A DNA stretch of 64,000 bases from Aradus depressus (GCA_963662175.1 OY759221.1:2604001-2668000); one strand, 5' to 3'; positions 1 through 11,490 are shown, counted from the first letter of the stretch. The notes: generated by a model not told the origin, from the sequence alone. Translations and numbers: made by a program.

Positions 1-519
1 TAGTTCCTAATTCCTACACCTGAATACGAGTTCTGTGAAATCATTTTAAAATGTATTTATTCATTCAATATTTTCATATTACCTCTTACAAAAGCACTAA
101 AAACAATCTGTTCGTTTATATATCTCGATTTTTTTTTTTTATTATACAAAATAATTGAATAAAAATAACCTCCGGAAATTCGTAAAGCTCCATCAGATCA
201 GTCCCAAATATATTTTTTTCCCTTACTATTTTTTACAAAATGTTTTTTGGCCATAGATGAGATTTTTAGCTAGTTTTACATATCACTGTTCATTTTTGTG
301 CAACATTTCAATAACATAGGTTCTTTTGTTCCCCAGAAATTTGAAAGTCAAAGAGACTTCAAACTCTCGTTAATAGAGTTCGTATACAATCTTTCGATCT
401 GTAGAATCCTGAGAAAAATCTGTGGATTCAATGTTCCCCGTCTCAACCCACACACAAAAAAAATAAGAACAAAGAACTGTTCAGCATTTATATTGTCTTG
501 ACCTACAAAAATGAAAAAA
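1..519. other. AT-rich, no gene seen
   Basis: AT-rich sequence without a recognisable gene. From about 330 onward it begins to resemble a decayed copy of the TACTTCCCCAG-ended repeat described at 26,228, but similarity is weak. The 67-codon frame at 298-501 has no recognisable motif. Confidence 0.4.
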
Positions 520-737
520 AACATTTCCTGGCTGTTTGTGTGACTATGAACGTGTTAACTCTTGATAGAATTGATATATCGATACTCAATTTTACATGTG
601 TATCTAGAACACTATAAAGACGACACCTATTGATTTTCAGTTAAATCGGTAAATTAGATTCTGAGAGAAAGAGCGTAAACATAGTTGTTAATTCGTGCTG
701 GCGAAGTACACTGCTGGTGATACGCCACGGAGAAAAA
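520..737 (+). repeat. Decayed TACTTCCCCAG-type element, right half
   Basis: Contains the family's characteristic pieces in order: 'tatcgatactcaatttt', 'attttcagttaaatcgg', and the end 'ttcgtgctggcgaagtac' followed by 'ggtgatacgcc'. The left half is unrecognisable. It is a relic with no coding potential. Confidence 0.5.
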
Positions 738-1400
738 AGCTGACCAGAGTACATCTAAAAACTTGTAATTTGGAAGTGAGGATAAGGTTTATAAATATAT
801 TCTAAAAACGTCGTCGGAGAATAACGGACCCTGTCCAAAAGTGGTCGTATAGACGTGTTTCAATAAAAACAAACAATAATTCAAATCAATCGTAAATTCA
901 GATTGCCCAAAGTCAACGTTGTGAATCAATAAGACTGACGGGATGATAGACATTGCGGTGGGTGGTTTTCTTTCGGGAAAGTCTGATGCGAAATGTATTT
1001 GCCATGGAAAGTAAATAATCTGTGAGAAGGCTGGTACTTTGGCCCTCCCTGAGTTTCAATAAGAGAACTCACAGAGAGACTCCTTTTTGGTGGAAATACC
1101 AGGAGGAGATTGGTAAGAAATATTAGAGGCAAGAAAGGACTCGGTCAAAATGAAGGCACTTTGAGGAGGAACCTTACCAAAATGGCAGCTTTGAGGTAGG
1201 AGGCTGCCTTGGTGTTAGCCTGCAAACATAAGTATACGATACCATTTGCCATGAAATTAGGACGATAAGACCCAGGCCCTGTTGCCAGATGTTTTCCAAG
1301 GCTGTTGAGGACCGTAATGGTCCTGTGGATAAAGTATATAAAACTTAGTCATAGCTACTATCTAGGTATAAGTAGATTATTAGGTATATTATTTATATTA
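738..1400. other. No recognisable feature
   Basis: About 660 bp of moderately AT-rich sequence. A short - strand frame (926-1132) shows no protein family signature. No repeat shared with the rest of the window was noticed. Confidence 0.4.
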
Positions 1401-1912
1401 CTAGCAGTAATACCCGGCGTTGCCCGGGGAACTTTGAATTTCTCCTAATATCTCTCGTTCGAATCCTATTCTTCGACAGTACATTCATGATGTTATAATT
1501 TTCAATTATTCATATGGAATAAGGCTTATAGTCTTTCAGCGGGTACGTAGTTACTACTACTACTACATGAGAAATTTCATGATAATCCAACCATTAGTTA
1601 ATGAGCTACTATATAGTATATTTATACTAAGGCCTACTCCCAAAACCCCCTCTCCCGTTCAAAATTTAGGGGCGCTACATAGCCTATTTTTTAATTTGGC
1701 TTTTAAGAATACCACATGTGAAATTTCATGATAATCCGTCCAATCGTTAATGAGCTAGCACTATATTTATACTTAGGCCCCCTTACAACCCCCCCTCCCG
1801 TTCAAAATTACACACTAGCTGGGGTACCGAAGGTTGCTCAGCACACACCAGCTGGAATACTGACGGTTGCTCAGCACAGATTAGTTAGGATTCCGATGTT
1901 GCTCAGCACGTA
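1401..1912 (-). mobile_element. Helitron 3' part, inverted orientation
   Basis: The + strand begins CTAGCAGTAATA and then carries CCCGGCGTTGCCCGGG. Its reverse complement is the 3' end of the Helitrons at 50,465 and 62,513: a GC-rich hairpin, about 12 nt, then CTAG. The base outside is T on the element strand, as expected for insertion between A and T. Inward follow the same tail sequence ('aaggcttatag', 'atgatgttataa'), two ~140-bp repeat relics and three 33-bp-like units at 1,813-1,910. No 5' TC end was identified, so this is a truncated, non-autonomous copy. Confidence 0.75.
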
Positions 1913-2584
1913 CATCAATAATCAGCTGAAAAAATGAATAAATAAATTAGTAATTATAATTTTGTCTATATTATTTAAAACTTAGAATATATTTTATTCC
2001 CTAAGTTCCATTTGCTCAGGGATTCGTATGTTATTCTTAATGTTGGGAGAGAAATACATCACGGATCCCCTGGTTTAGATAAAGTTACCTTTATAAAAAA
2101 TGTCTCTTTACATTAAGTTATTCTGAATCCAAATTAATCTCGAGTTGGAAATTGTAATTTAGAATCCTGACAATCTCTGGATTAAGAATTTAATATCTGT
2201 AATGAAGCCCCCCTGTACACAATAAACTGCCTCTGTAGTGCTTTCAAGAAAAAACATGAAAGAGGGCTTTTAAGTTGTTTCAAAACTTGAAAATTTGAGT
2301 TTAAAGTTTCTTGAAAATTATTACAGCGACTAGGTAGAGGCTATAGAGATTAAAAGGTTCTTTATACATATTCATAAGTTTTGGTTCAAAGTAAAGAAAA
2401 GTATCTTTGGCTGGATCATAAGTTTACTGTCTTCTTTGGCACGTGGAGGGGGGATGTCCTGATGTGTATAACCCGTCTTAAAATTATATGTTCCTTTCTG
2501 AACAAAATTGAATATAATTTATAGTTTCAATTTTCTTTTTATTAGAGATATAAATTTGGGTCATGTAATCTATCAAGAAATAGT
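1913..2584. other. No recognisable feature
   Basis: AT-rich spacer between the inverted Helitron fragment and a hammerhead-bearing repeat. No coding or repeat signature recognised. Confidence 0.4.
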
Positions 2585-2880
2585 TTTCCATTATCGTTTT
2601 ATTTGTGACCAGAACAAGTTTTCAACACAAGAGCGTCATCATCAGTGGTACATCTATGCTAGAATAAATATACATTTATAATGAAAAGTATATAAATCTT
2701 AGAGCATCAGGGTACCAAGTAACAAAATGAAAAATAAAAACTTACCCAAAACACCCACACAGCACAGCGGTTAAAGGACAACTGGCATAGCTCAAAGGGG
2801 TGGTGATAGCTAGGTTCACTCTCTCTCTCTATACAAAAACGTTCATTCAAATATACACGAGATATTTTACAGAGTGCCTA
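2585..2880 (-). mobile_element. Penelope-like terminal arm, type A, single copy
   Basis: Homologous to both arms of the foldback at 40,640-42,230. Shared blocks are the hammerhead-like core, 'agagcatcagggta', 'cacacagcacagcgg', 'caactggcatagct', and a CT-rich stretch. Only one arm is present, and it is more diverged than the foldback arms. It is non-coding. Confidence 0.6.
2607..2650 (-). ncRNA. Decayed hammerhead ribozyme-like motif, type A
   Basis: On the - strand: ACCA, CTGATGA, T, GACGC, a TCTT loop, then GTGTT in place of GCGTC, GAAAA, and a degraded form of the AACCGGTT stem III followed by CTGGT. The stem II and stem III changes predict loss of activity. Compare the better preserved copies at 40,695 and 42,155. 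Confidence 0.45.
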
Positions 2881-3087
2881 AGAACATATTTATGTTTATA
2901 GTTATTTAGCAACTTTTGAAAGAGGATTGTACAACCGAACCTATGTTCAAATGAAAATTTTTACTCAGACATTTCGTTTAAAATCTCTTGTATAGGATTC
3001 GCGCTGTTACCTGATGGCGATCAACTAAGAGTACAGTAACATTCGGTATATTGTTTCAAGTTGCGATCAATTTCAATGTTCTTTATT

Positions 3088-3205
3088 AGTTATTATGACT
3101 CACTCGCTCTTTCGTCACTCTGGTGGTCATCTACTATGGGAGTCCTAAATTTTCCCTACTCTAAACTTTTATTCACCTAGTGTAGGGGTTTTTAATGCGT
3201 ACGTA
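3088..3205 (-). repeat. SINE-2 fragment
   Basis: Matches the distal (3') half of the tRNA-derived SINE best seen at 34,663-35,009: 'gctctttcgtcactctgg', 'gggagtcctaaatttt', 'ttattcacctag'. The tRNA head is absent. Confidence 0.55.
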
Positions 3206-3739
3206 TACGTAATTAATTAATTTGTGCTGGGGAAGTAGATTGCCGATGATTCACCGACGACATTTTTGATGTACATTTTAAATTACATTTCTGTGAACAT
3301 AATACTCGACATAATGAACAACTGACCCTGCCCCTTTAATGTTTCGTCGAATCGTATTTCCGTTATGATTTATTTCAAACATTTGTGATCCAGTGGATTT
3401 CCAACCAAACACATTAATTTTCAGTTGACCTATTGAAAAGATCGTTCAGAAATTAATTACCGTTTGACTTCTCATCATTAATTCTCACTCTCAAGTTAGG
3501 TAAATGTTTTGTAATTACGTACTCGTTTTCATATTTGATTTTTCAATTAATTTCTTGTTTTTTTTGTTTTTTTACATCATATCCCTTATTGTGGTGATTA
3601 GCAATTGGACAATATCGACAAAAATGTCCAATAACCCAAATTTTTCCAGGCTGCATGAACTTGACGGTTCTTGGAAAAACAAAAGTCCGGTGAATCACCA
3701 GTAATGTACGTCCCCAAACGAATTGATCAACTTAGTTTT

Positions 3740-3853
3740 CAATTTTCTTCTGGAACCTTCTGAACCCGTTTTTTTGAAGTATAGGGTATAGTTATAATCG
3801 GCCAGAAATTTGATCTCCGATTTCAACGGAATTTCATGTTTTTCGACCTCCGG

Positions 3854-3906
<53 letters not shown>

Positions 3907-4362
3907 TGTGTCCTATGATTACAATTACTCCCGGTAGAATGAAGGTATCGACATTACATTTTATGTGTCCAGAACCCTCTATGGACGGCATTTATTTATT
4001 TTCAGCCAAATAATAAAAAAACCCAAGAGAAGGAATAGATTAGGGGGGAGGCTTAACAAAAACACTTTAATAACTTTCAACAGAATGAATGTATCGACTC
4101 AACATTTCATATGTAAATTCAAAACCACATAAGGACGACATTTATTAATTTTCAGTCAAATCGGTCTAAGGGTTGGGGGATTCAGGTGAGGGGGCTCAAC
4201 TCAAAAACCCCATTATCTGCCAATGTAATAAATTTATCGACACAAAATGTAGTATCAGGATTTAGAAGCCTCTATGTGAGTTAACTATTGAATATTATTG
4301 CAAATGGTCAACTGGTATTGGGGGGAAGCGAAAAGTTAATTGATTAAATCGTTCTGGGGAAG
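3740..4362 (+). repeat. TACTTCCCCAG-type element with long A tract
   Basis: Runs from 'agtatagggtatagttata' to 'cgttctggggaagtac' and contains the family landmarks 'cggaatttcatgttttt', 'gtgtcc', 'gaaggtatcgacattac' and 'ttttcagtc'. A run of about 48 A at 3,855-3,901 sits where other copies have a shorter A/T tract. It has no coding potential. Confidence 0.6.
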
Positions 4363-4451
4363 TACTTTGGAGGTGATTCACCGATGACTTTTTTTATGTA
4401 TTTTATCTATTTATGTACCCATTCCCTCTTCTCCAAACCCCTCTCTCTAAT

Positions 4452-5242
4452 TGATCAAATTGACTTTTTTTTTTTTTTTTTTTTCTCTTAGGGTGCCCCT
4501 GACCCACTGAGGGGGGTCGGTCACATCACCCTATTTGCTCGGTGGGGAAATGGGTAACCTTCCTCCGTTTTTATTAACAATTTACAAAATTGCTGCTATG
4601 GACGGCTGTGGACCAGCTCGATGGCTACGGTCCGCAGTCGTCCTTGGTTTCTCGACGCCTCATTGCGCCGAGTGAGCCCGAGATTCGGTGGGTTCTGTTC
4701 TGCCTATCTCCCGGAGCCGGGGGCAGCCACCACTGGGTTAGAAGGCTTTCTTAATTTTTCGCCAGGAGGAGACGAACCGACCAAAAGCCAGGTAGCCAGC
4801 CTCCGTCATCAGTCCCGACAGGTTCAGTCCCAGGTACGATCCTGTCCGGCGAATCAGCGCTGCCCTTGGCCCGTCGTATAGCGGGCATTCGACGGGTTCC
4901 GCAGTCTCGACGCCGCCACACATCAGGCAGGGCTGTTCTTCCTTTTAAAGAAGAAGAGCTTGGCTCTGAAGTCGCCGTGACGTGATAGCACCTGTGACAT
5001 CCAGTGGTCTGCTTGCATCCATGGAGAGTCAAGGCGCGTCCGGACTCTTGAGAAATAGGCGAAGGTGGTTCGGCCATCTGTCGATTGCGCCCAACGCCGT
5101 TGCCATCTTTCCACAATCCATTCCTGGTCAATGCCCCTCAGGCGCTCCGGTCTCGCCTGTCCTTGCATCCCCTCCTCCAAGGCTTGACGCAAGGCCACGT
5201 CCGTGTCTGCAGAAGTACGAGGCGACGGCGATGATCAAATTG
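4452..5242 (-). mobile_element. 5'-truncated R1-like retrotransposon with 11-bp TSD
   Basis: A non-LTR copy on the - strand. It ends in a poly(A) tail (T run from 4,465) and is bracketed by the perfect duplication TGATCAAATTG at 4,452-4,462 and 5,232-5,242. The body encodes only the last ~165 codons of an ORF2 closely resembling the full element at 53.2-58.1 kb, including the SYFCR and WIVERWQRR stretches and the terminal CxC...H...C finger (4,738-4,923). The reading frame breaks near 4,923. It inserted into an older TACTTCCCCAG-type repeat, whose sequence resumes after 5,242. Truncation at the 5' end is typical of target-primed reverse transcription. Confidence 0.85.
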
Positions 5243-5310
5243 GCTGAAAATCAATGTGTTGACCTTATGGGGTTTTGAATACACATATAACATGTATCGA
5301 TTTATCGTGT

Positions 5311-5533
5311 TCACAGACTTTCCCGTTGCCCCTCTGTAGTGACCTCAGTTTGCCGTTGCCCCTCTATCGGGACCTCAGTTTCCCATTGTCCTTTTAAAGT
5401 GACCTCAGTTTGCCGTTGCCCCTCTATCGTGACCTCAGTTTCCCATTGTCGCTTTACAGTGACTTCAGTTTCCCGTTGCTACCCTATAGTGACCTCAGTT
5501 TGCCGTTGCCCCTCTACAGTGACCTCAGCTATA
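5311..5533 (+). repeat. 30-bp minisatellite, about 7 copies
   Basis: GACCTCAG recurs at 5,341, 5,371, 5,401, 5,431, 5,491 and 5,521, with GACTTCAG at 5,461. This is an exact 30-bp period. The unit is pyrimidine-rich on the + strand (TTTGCCGTTGCCCCTCTA). Because 30 is a multiple of three, the frames through it stay open by chance. Confidence 0.85.
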
Positions 5534-6357
5534 ATCCTCTATCGTTATCCACTTTCGCTCTATTTTTACTCTTTCCTTTCTCCTCTTTACCAAATACTTG
5601 CCAACCACTACGGCTACGGCTCTTCGTGTATAGAGACTGAAGACTCCCTCCTTCCCCCATAGACAAAGTCTTTTCAACGAAGTAATTACTTTTCAGGTTC
5701 AAACAAACTTATCCTTTCCTTCTGTCTTAATTAAACAATCGCCCCTTCTTCCCCTGAAAAGCTAACACATCTAAGAAGGCTTTTTGACAATAAAGATAGC
5801 AAGTTCCTGGAGACAATAACTTCATCGGCTTTGTATCGCTCCTCATCAATTTGGGTGATTAGGAAGATAGGTACAAGTTTCTTTCAAGTATCAGCTTGAA
5901 CAGCAGGGGATAGGGGGGGGGGGGGGGGGGGGGATAGTCGTGGGGTTGACGTAGAAAGTTTAAACAGGAACTAGGCGGAAATTACATTATTTATATGGGG
6001 GCTAGTCGTGGGGAAAGTATTGAGGTGTTCTGAGGCCGTAGCTGCCTTAGCGATCAACAGCCTTTGCAAGTCAAAAATTTCCATTTAGACATAATGATTT
6101 AACAAGGCAAACGTTCACCAACCAGTTTTCGCAAATTGTAGCAGGTAAACAGTCCTTTACAGAGAGGGTATTGTGGCGAATTGCCGGTAGCCACCTCCAA
6201 TCTGCATAATATCTGAACCTCCTCTCTCCATGGTAATACATAGCCCAGGGCTCTCCCCCCTAGACGAAACCAATCTGATAGCTTAGCCAGGAAGACAACA
6301 AGACTGTGATTGAATCATGAAGCCGATATCACCACCCACTGGCTTAATTAATTACTA
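5534..6357. other. No gene seen, contains a G homopolymer
   Basis: Unclassified sequence with a run of about 23 G at 5,911-5,933. No coding signature. The homopolymer is a place where assembly length may be unreliable. Confidence 0.4.
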
Positions 6358-6460
6358 ACTAGCTCTGTTGTTAGGCGTTGCACAGGAAAATTACAATTTC
6401 TAGCGCCATTTCAACCATAAATGTTATTCTTCAAACTAGATGATTTACCCGGCGGTGTAC
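6358..6460 (-). mobile_element. Two decayed Helitron 3' ends
   Basis: CTAGCTCTGTTGTTAGGCG at about 6,360 and CTAGATGATTTACCCGGCGG at about 6,437 both resemble the reverse complement of the Helitron tail at 1,401 (CTAG, ~12 nt, then a CCGGCG-type hairpin arm). They are heavily mutated and the bodies are not identifiable. Confidence 0.35.
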
Positions 6461-6477
6461 AGTTTTGGTTAGTTATT

Positions 6478-6585
6478 GTGGCTCTAGCCCGGGCTTTTAT
6501 TACCAGGCCTACTACCACAGCGCTCTGGTGGACATGAGCCCGAATCTACTGTTGAAGTCCTAAATTTTTCCTACTTGGTGAAAAT
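6478..6585 (-). repeat. SINE-2 fragment
   Basis: Contains 'agcccgggctttta', 'gcgctctggtggacatgag' and 'agtcctaaatttt', as in the distal half of the SINE at 34,663. No tRNA head. Confidence 0.55.
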
Positions 6586-7100
6586 AAAATAGTTTAAATT
6601 TGAATATTTACCAGTAAATGTAACGGGTATAAACGGTAGTGAGAAGGAACGGTGTACGCGTGAACGTAGGTTGGGGAGAAAGACGGAATGCGAAGGTTAA
6701 GGAGATCAGGTGAGCGAGAGCGCTCCTCTCCTCCTTCCCAATACCTCTCGCCTCTTTCACTACCTGAAAGCATTTGAAAATGCCACCAAGGCTCGAAATT
6801 ATATGAAAACTGATATTTCTAGTCACATAAATTTTGGTTCTTTTGTGTTATCTCATCCCAAAGATATCCTGAAGCTGGTTCCGGCTGAGACCCAGGGAAT
6901 GTAAACCTTAGTTTAGAATCGCAAATTAAATCCCTTTCCAGATATACATTTCTGCGTATATTGATACTTCGATATACTTTGGCATTGTTATTCTAAAATT
7001 TGTTTCGATAGATTCATTATATTTGCAGTTATTAGAATTTTTGTGTTAAGACCCCCACCTAATCCATCAATAGATGTGGTCCCCCCCCCCCCCCCCCCCC
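6586..7100. other. No gene seen, ends in C homopolymer
   Basis: Contains short frames on both strands (6,608-6,904) without family motifs. A run of about 20 C occupies 7,081-7,100. Nothing further recognised. Confidence 0.4.
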
Positions 7101-7765
7101 GTCCGGGGATTCTGGATACATTTATAAAATTAAATGTCGATACAATAATTTTGTTGTGTTCAAAGACGCACAGACAGACAGGAGATTTTTTTTTCATTCT
7201 TGTAATCAGGGGGTCAGGAAAACATTCAATTCCGGTGTAATGTCGACATCGAATTTATACCGATATCATAACTTTCCCTATACTTCATATAACTGGGAAA
7301 ATAATAATCATGTATGCATTGTAATCTTCTGCCACTGTTTTCATCGTTTTACATCTCTGTACAGTCTATTATAGTTTAAGAAGTGTAGGGATAGTTTTGT
7401 AATTGGTCAGAAATTCTATTTTGAATTTTCACCGAAATTTCAAGTTTTCCTACCCCCTGTTTCGAAAAATGTCTATTTATATGTCTGCGAACTCCCGATA
7501 GAATTAATGTATCGAGACGAAAATTTAGAGAACCCCATAAGGGTGGCACCCGGAATCAGCTGGAGGGAGGGGGGGGGGGGGACAAGAGGACCGGGGCACG
7601 CCTCAAAACCCTAATAACTGCCGATGTAGTGAATATATCGACACAAAATATAGTATGAGGATTGAGTAGCCCCTATATAAGTCAACTATTAATTTTTAAT
7701 GCAAACTGTCGATTGCTTAGAGGGAGAGTGAAAACTTATTTAATTCGTGCTGAGATTCACCGACT
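7101..7765 (+). repeat. Two adjoining TACTTCCCCAG-type copies
   Basis: The first part (to about 7,290) and the second (about 7,380-7,765) both carry family blocks: 'aaatgtcgatacaataa' and 'cacagacagacagg', then 'tagttttgtaattggtcag' and 'taattcgtgctgagattcac'. Both are diverged. There is a G tract at 7,568-7,580. Confidence 0.5.
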
Positions 7766-7862
7766 TTTCTGCTGTCTGGGGCTTAAATTGGGCATTGTGC
7801 CATCCCTCTGGGCGGCCGTGCCAATAATTGACAAAAATAACTAAATGTATTTGTTTGACTTT

Positions 7863-7867
7863 TCCGG

Positions 7868-7901
<34 letters not shown>

Positions 7902-8077
7902 CCAGAGGCTTCTTTTTATTTTTTTGACAATATTTCGGGACATTTTCACAAGTTTCTTCTTCTGGTCACTATGAACCTTGGTTCACAACGAAGGTTCATA
8001 GTTAAGAAAGAAGAAGGGACGTGAAAGTGTCCCGAAATATTGTCAAAAAAGAAAACACCTCTGGAAAAAATGCAGGA
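7863..8077. repeat. Foldback (inverted repeat) with relict hammerhead sequence
   Basis: Arms of roughly 85-120 bp meet at about 7,986. The left arm carries 'tgacaatatttcgggacatt', and the right arm carries its complement. The tip is 'gaacc...ggttc'. The sequence GTCCCGAAATATTGTC in the right arm resembles the 3' half of a hammerhead core (stem II strand plus GAAA), but no CTGANGA is left. A T run of about 31 lies in the left arm. Likely a decayed Penelope-like terminus. Confidence 0.6.
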
Positions 8078-8797
8078 AACATGGAATGTACAACGATAAC
8101 CATACAATAGGTCGGACTTTCAATAATTTGTGCAAACTAAACTGAAGATATAACCAGGAAGACTTGTACGACTGGCATAAATTTGCATGCGTAAGTTGGT
8201 CTGAGTGAAATGCATGAGCGTGTAATCCCAGCTTAACGGATCATGTCCATCTATTGTAGTTGGGTATCTATTGTAGGTATCTATTGTAGTGGATGGAGGT
8301 ATCTATTGATCCCATCAATCAGGATGGGGCTATCACAATAATCTCGATACTATCGACATCTTCAAGTTCCGACTTTACCTGCACAATCTAACGTTCAAAT
8401 TGTATATAATAAAATAAATGTTGAAGCGAAATTACAGAGGTAATAATACTATTTATTTCCGTTAATCCATAACATAATAATTGGAGATGTGGTACAATTT
8501 TGAACATCAAAATACCTTATAAATGACCAACCGATATTAAATCTTACGTTACAAACAAACATGAGATGAATAATAATTTTTTTTTTTTTTTCTCTCTAAA
8601 TAAATATTAGAGGTTACATGAATATCAAATTTTTTAATCAAATACAATTGAGGGGGGTTTGGACACATAAATTTTCATGTCGATACATTCATTCTATGAT
8701 ACTTAACATTTTTTGCGAAGATATTGTGAAACACTTAATAAAAAAAAACGTATGTTTTCAAAAATATTGTCTACTTCACGAAGTATGTATAAAATTT
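8078..8797. other. No gene seen
   Basis: AT-rich. Includes a short local duplication around 8,260-8,310 ('ggtatctattg' repeated). The 91-codon frame at 8,618 has no recognised domain and overlaps the repeat at 8,798. Confidence 0.4.
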
Positions 8798-8835
8798 GGG
8801 AGTACTTTCGGTATTGCTACCATCTTCATCCCCGA
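8798..8835 (-). ncRNA. Relict hammerhead-like motif, type D
   Basis: The - strand reads ATGAAGA, T, GGTA, GCAA, TACC, GAAA, GTACTCC. It matches the better copy at 36,943, except that the invariant C that should open CTGANGA is A here, so it is predicted inactive. Confidence 0.4.
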
Positions 8836-9329
8836 CTTAAAAAATACTGTATTTGTTAAATCATGGCTGAAGATACACATGAATGTGAAATAGACAATAT
8901 TTTTCAAAAACATACATTTTTCTTTATATTTTTTAAAAAATTTCGTATCTATGCGTCATTGCATAAGAAGTTATCGGAATTTACTTAATTTTTTTAAATT
9001 CCCTTCCCTCCCTGATTTTTGCTTTTTTGTTACTTAATAATTACACATGTTAATATCCGTTATAAGATTTTTTACTTGATTACTATTTTCCTGTAAGTCA
9101 CGAATATATAATAAGTATACTAATATGTAATTATTGGAAAGTTTATTATATTTTGTAGATAATACTAAATAACTGTTATTATAGTTAACAAAAAAAAAAT
9201 ACTAATACTAGTAATAATAATACTTCGTGTGACCAAACATTGAGATAAACCTGAACTGGGCGTAGCGGCAATCCCGCACGACAGCTGTCACGTAGATCGC
9301 ATGCTTGAATGTAGGCACCACATCAACTC
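8836..9329. other. AT-rich, no gene seen
   Basis: Very AT-rich, with a short GC-richer island at 9,240-9,320. No motif recognised. Confidence 0.4.
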
Positions 9330-9890
9330 AATGTGTGCAATATTAATAATAAATTCATTTCCGTTAAACCAATGCATGGTAATAGGATACGTCAAAAGGA
9401 TTTATACATTAAGATAGCTTTTAAATTAGATTTATAACTACTTGAGTCGACCACACCAATGATTAGTAGTAATAACAAAACTATTAAAAAAAGTAAAATT
9501 AAATTGATAACAACTGAACAAATAAATACTTAAAAATATATGAGTACATAAACAAAATTAATACATGACACTTTTACAATAAGTAGACACATTTTTCAAT
9601 TTGATAAAAATTATGATAACTATTTTTCAAAAACAAACTCTTCGGAAGTGTTTTTATCCAAACGATGTTTCGGGACGTTCTTACGTCCCATCATCAGGTC
9701 CCAATGTGCGAGATAAAGAAAAGAAAGAAAACAATGTAACTATAACAATATATGAAAAATATTATACATAAATATATATAGATTAATCAATTATAAATGA
9801 ATGTATAAAAAAGTCTAAATAAATAAAAAATTATAAATGAATAAATAAAACAATAAGGTACATTGGACTGACCTTTAAGGTGTGGAGGAA
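9330..9890 (-). mobile_element. Penelope-like terminal element, type C
   Basis: Homologous, in inverse orientation, to 22,430-23,160. Shared blocks run from 'ccatgcatggtaatagg' through 'ctacttgagtcgacc' to 'ttcggaagtgttttta', followed by a hammerhead-like core at 9,662. It has no coding capacity. Confidence 0.6.
9662..9702 (-). ncRNA. Hammerhead ribozyme-like motif, type C
   Basis: On the - strand: GGGAC, CTGATGA, T, then a 7-bp stem II GGGACGT/ACGTCCC with a short A-rich loop, then GAAA and CATCG. The conserved core (CTGANGA ... GAAA) and stem II are intact. I could not pair stem I convincingly, so activity is uncertain. Confidence 0.55.
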
Positions 9891-10984
9891 CTCTGCCCGA
9901 AAAATAAAAATGAAAGCTTTGTTTCAAATTATGTTTTTGGATATGAAACACGATTCTTTATTGTGATTATATTATTCTTTTTGAACTGTGAGAATAAAAT
10001 TCCGTTTCCGTGTATAGGGTTTCTTCTAACATGAACATTTTTAGTTGAAATTAAAATTTTTTTAATGTATCTATTGACTTCAAGAAGTGGGGAAGGGCAT
10101 TAAATAAATTAATTCCTTTATGAGTTATACTTTTTTCAAAATAATCTACTAGCTTAGGTAAGTTTATGTAATCTATCGTATTACATTACATTATTATAAT
10201 TGTAATTTTAACCGGAATTTCATGTTTTCCAAAACACTGATTCTAAATAGGGGGGGAAAAAAAAAAAATCGGTGAATTCCCGGCAAGGTAATTATTCAAA
10301 ATCGAGCCTCAACCCCAAATCGCGCCCGAATTTTTTCTTAATAATTCGCATAACCAACAACAACATTAAGTCGGAGGAAGGAAAAAATAAATAGAGTATA
10401 TCTTGTTGATAAAAACAATTTATTTCTCGATATGAAGGATATAATAAGTCAACTATTCTTCATATTTTAGTTAATGTTGAACGAAATAATCTAGGATTGG
10501 AGAATAAAACTGTAAACCACAGAAAGTATTTCAAAAATACAGTGGATGTATCCGAAGATATGAAATTTTGTGGGGGAGCATAACAAAAATATCTAGTTCA
10601 TAAAAAATGTTTCTCAATATAAACGATAATATGTTATTTAAATGTGATAGTTTCGTTAGGCTCCCCCATGGGGTTCCGTTGAAAATTCTTCATGGGCTTT
10701 GTGACCGGTTACATAACTTCTCCTATACATCGTACTCCTGGTAAAGTGAAATTAGTTGATACTAAACTGCCTTTCATCTCTCCTTAACTGCTAACTGCTA
10801 ATGGGGGGGGGGTTTCAATTTAGACGTAGTTTTAGAATTTAAAATGTTTGTTTTGAACGCATTTATTAGCAGCCATTCATTTAATGTTTCAAGAACTTTA
10901 GACGTGCATTCAACCAACGAGGTTGGTAATATATTCTGCAGAGAAGCTGAGAGGCAGCGAGCTTGTCTAATTAGGTTCAAACAA
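9891..10984. other. No gene seen, repeat scraps
   Basis: AT-rich. Short pieces of the TACTTCCCCAG-type family occur at about 10,205-10,265 ('accggaatttcatgttttcc') and 10,665-10,755 ('gttccgttgaaaattc'). No coding signature. Confidence 0.4.
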
Positions 10985-11045
10985 GCCTGAGGCCCTCAGG
11001 TACACAACCTTGAGTACACCGTCCTTCGGAGGACGTTAAATGGCG
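10985..11045 (+). repeat. SINE-2 core fragment
   Basis: 'cgtccttcggaggacgtta' corresponds to the core of the SINE at 34,663 (reverse of CATCCGAAGGACGG). It is very short. Confidence 0.4.
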
Positions 11046-11257
11046 ATCCTAGACATGTGCAATGTTAAGTTATTATTTAACATATTTATTTATATGTTTT
11101 TTATTATCGTATTTATGAATAAATATGTAACAAGACTTTCTGCAGGTCAGCATCCTCCATTTTTTGTGGGATGTCACATAGTCTACGTCATTCGGGAGAT
11201 TACGAATCAAATACGACGCATAACTCATTAAAGTCGATCCAACTGTTTATTTATTGT

Positions 11258-11490
11258 CATGCCCGGGCTTTAACTACGTGATCATATCGCCTACAACCAG
11301 AGCGCTCTTTTGTCACTCTGGTAGACAAGACCCCTGCCCTAGGTGAATAAAAATTTAGGGTAGGCAAATTTAGGACTCCCACAGTAGAGTCGGGCTCATG
11401 TCCACCAGAGTGACGAAAGAGCGCTCTGGTAGTAGGCGATATGACCTCGTAGTTCAAGCCCGGGCATGAGTCATAAAACCTAACCCAAAC
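11258..11490. repeat. Palindromic SINE-2 fragment
   Basis: The distal SINE-2 segment 'cccgggctttaactacg ... gcgctcttttgtcactctgg' (- orientation, 11,258-11,332) is followed by a longer + orientation copy (11,330-11,490) ending 'cataaaacctaacc'. The two make arms of ~75 bp separated by ~65 bp. A frame through the hairpin (11,257-11,457) is an artefact. Confidence 0.7.

Noticed and set aside
4982..5278. 98-codon + strand frame
   Set aside because: Antisense shadow of the R1-like ORF2 fragment on the - strand.
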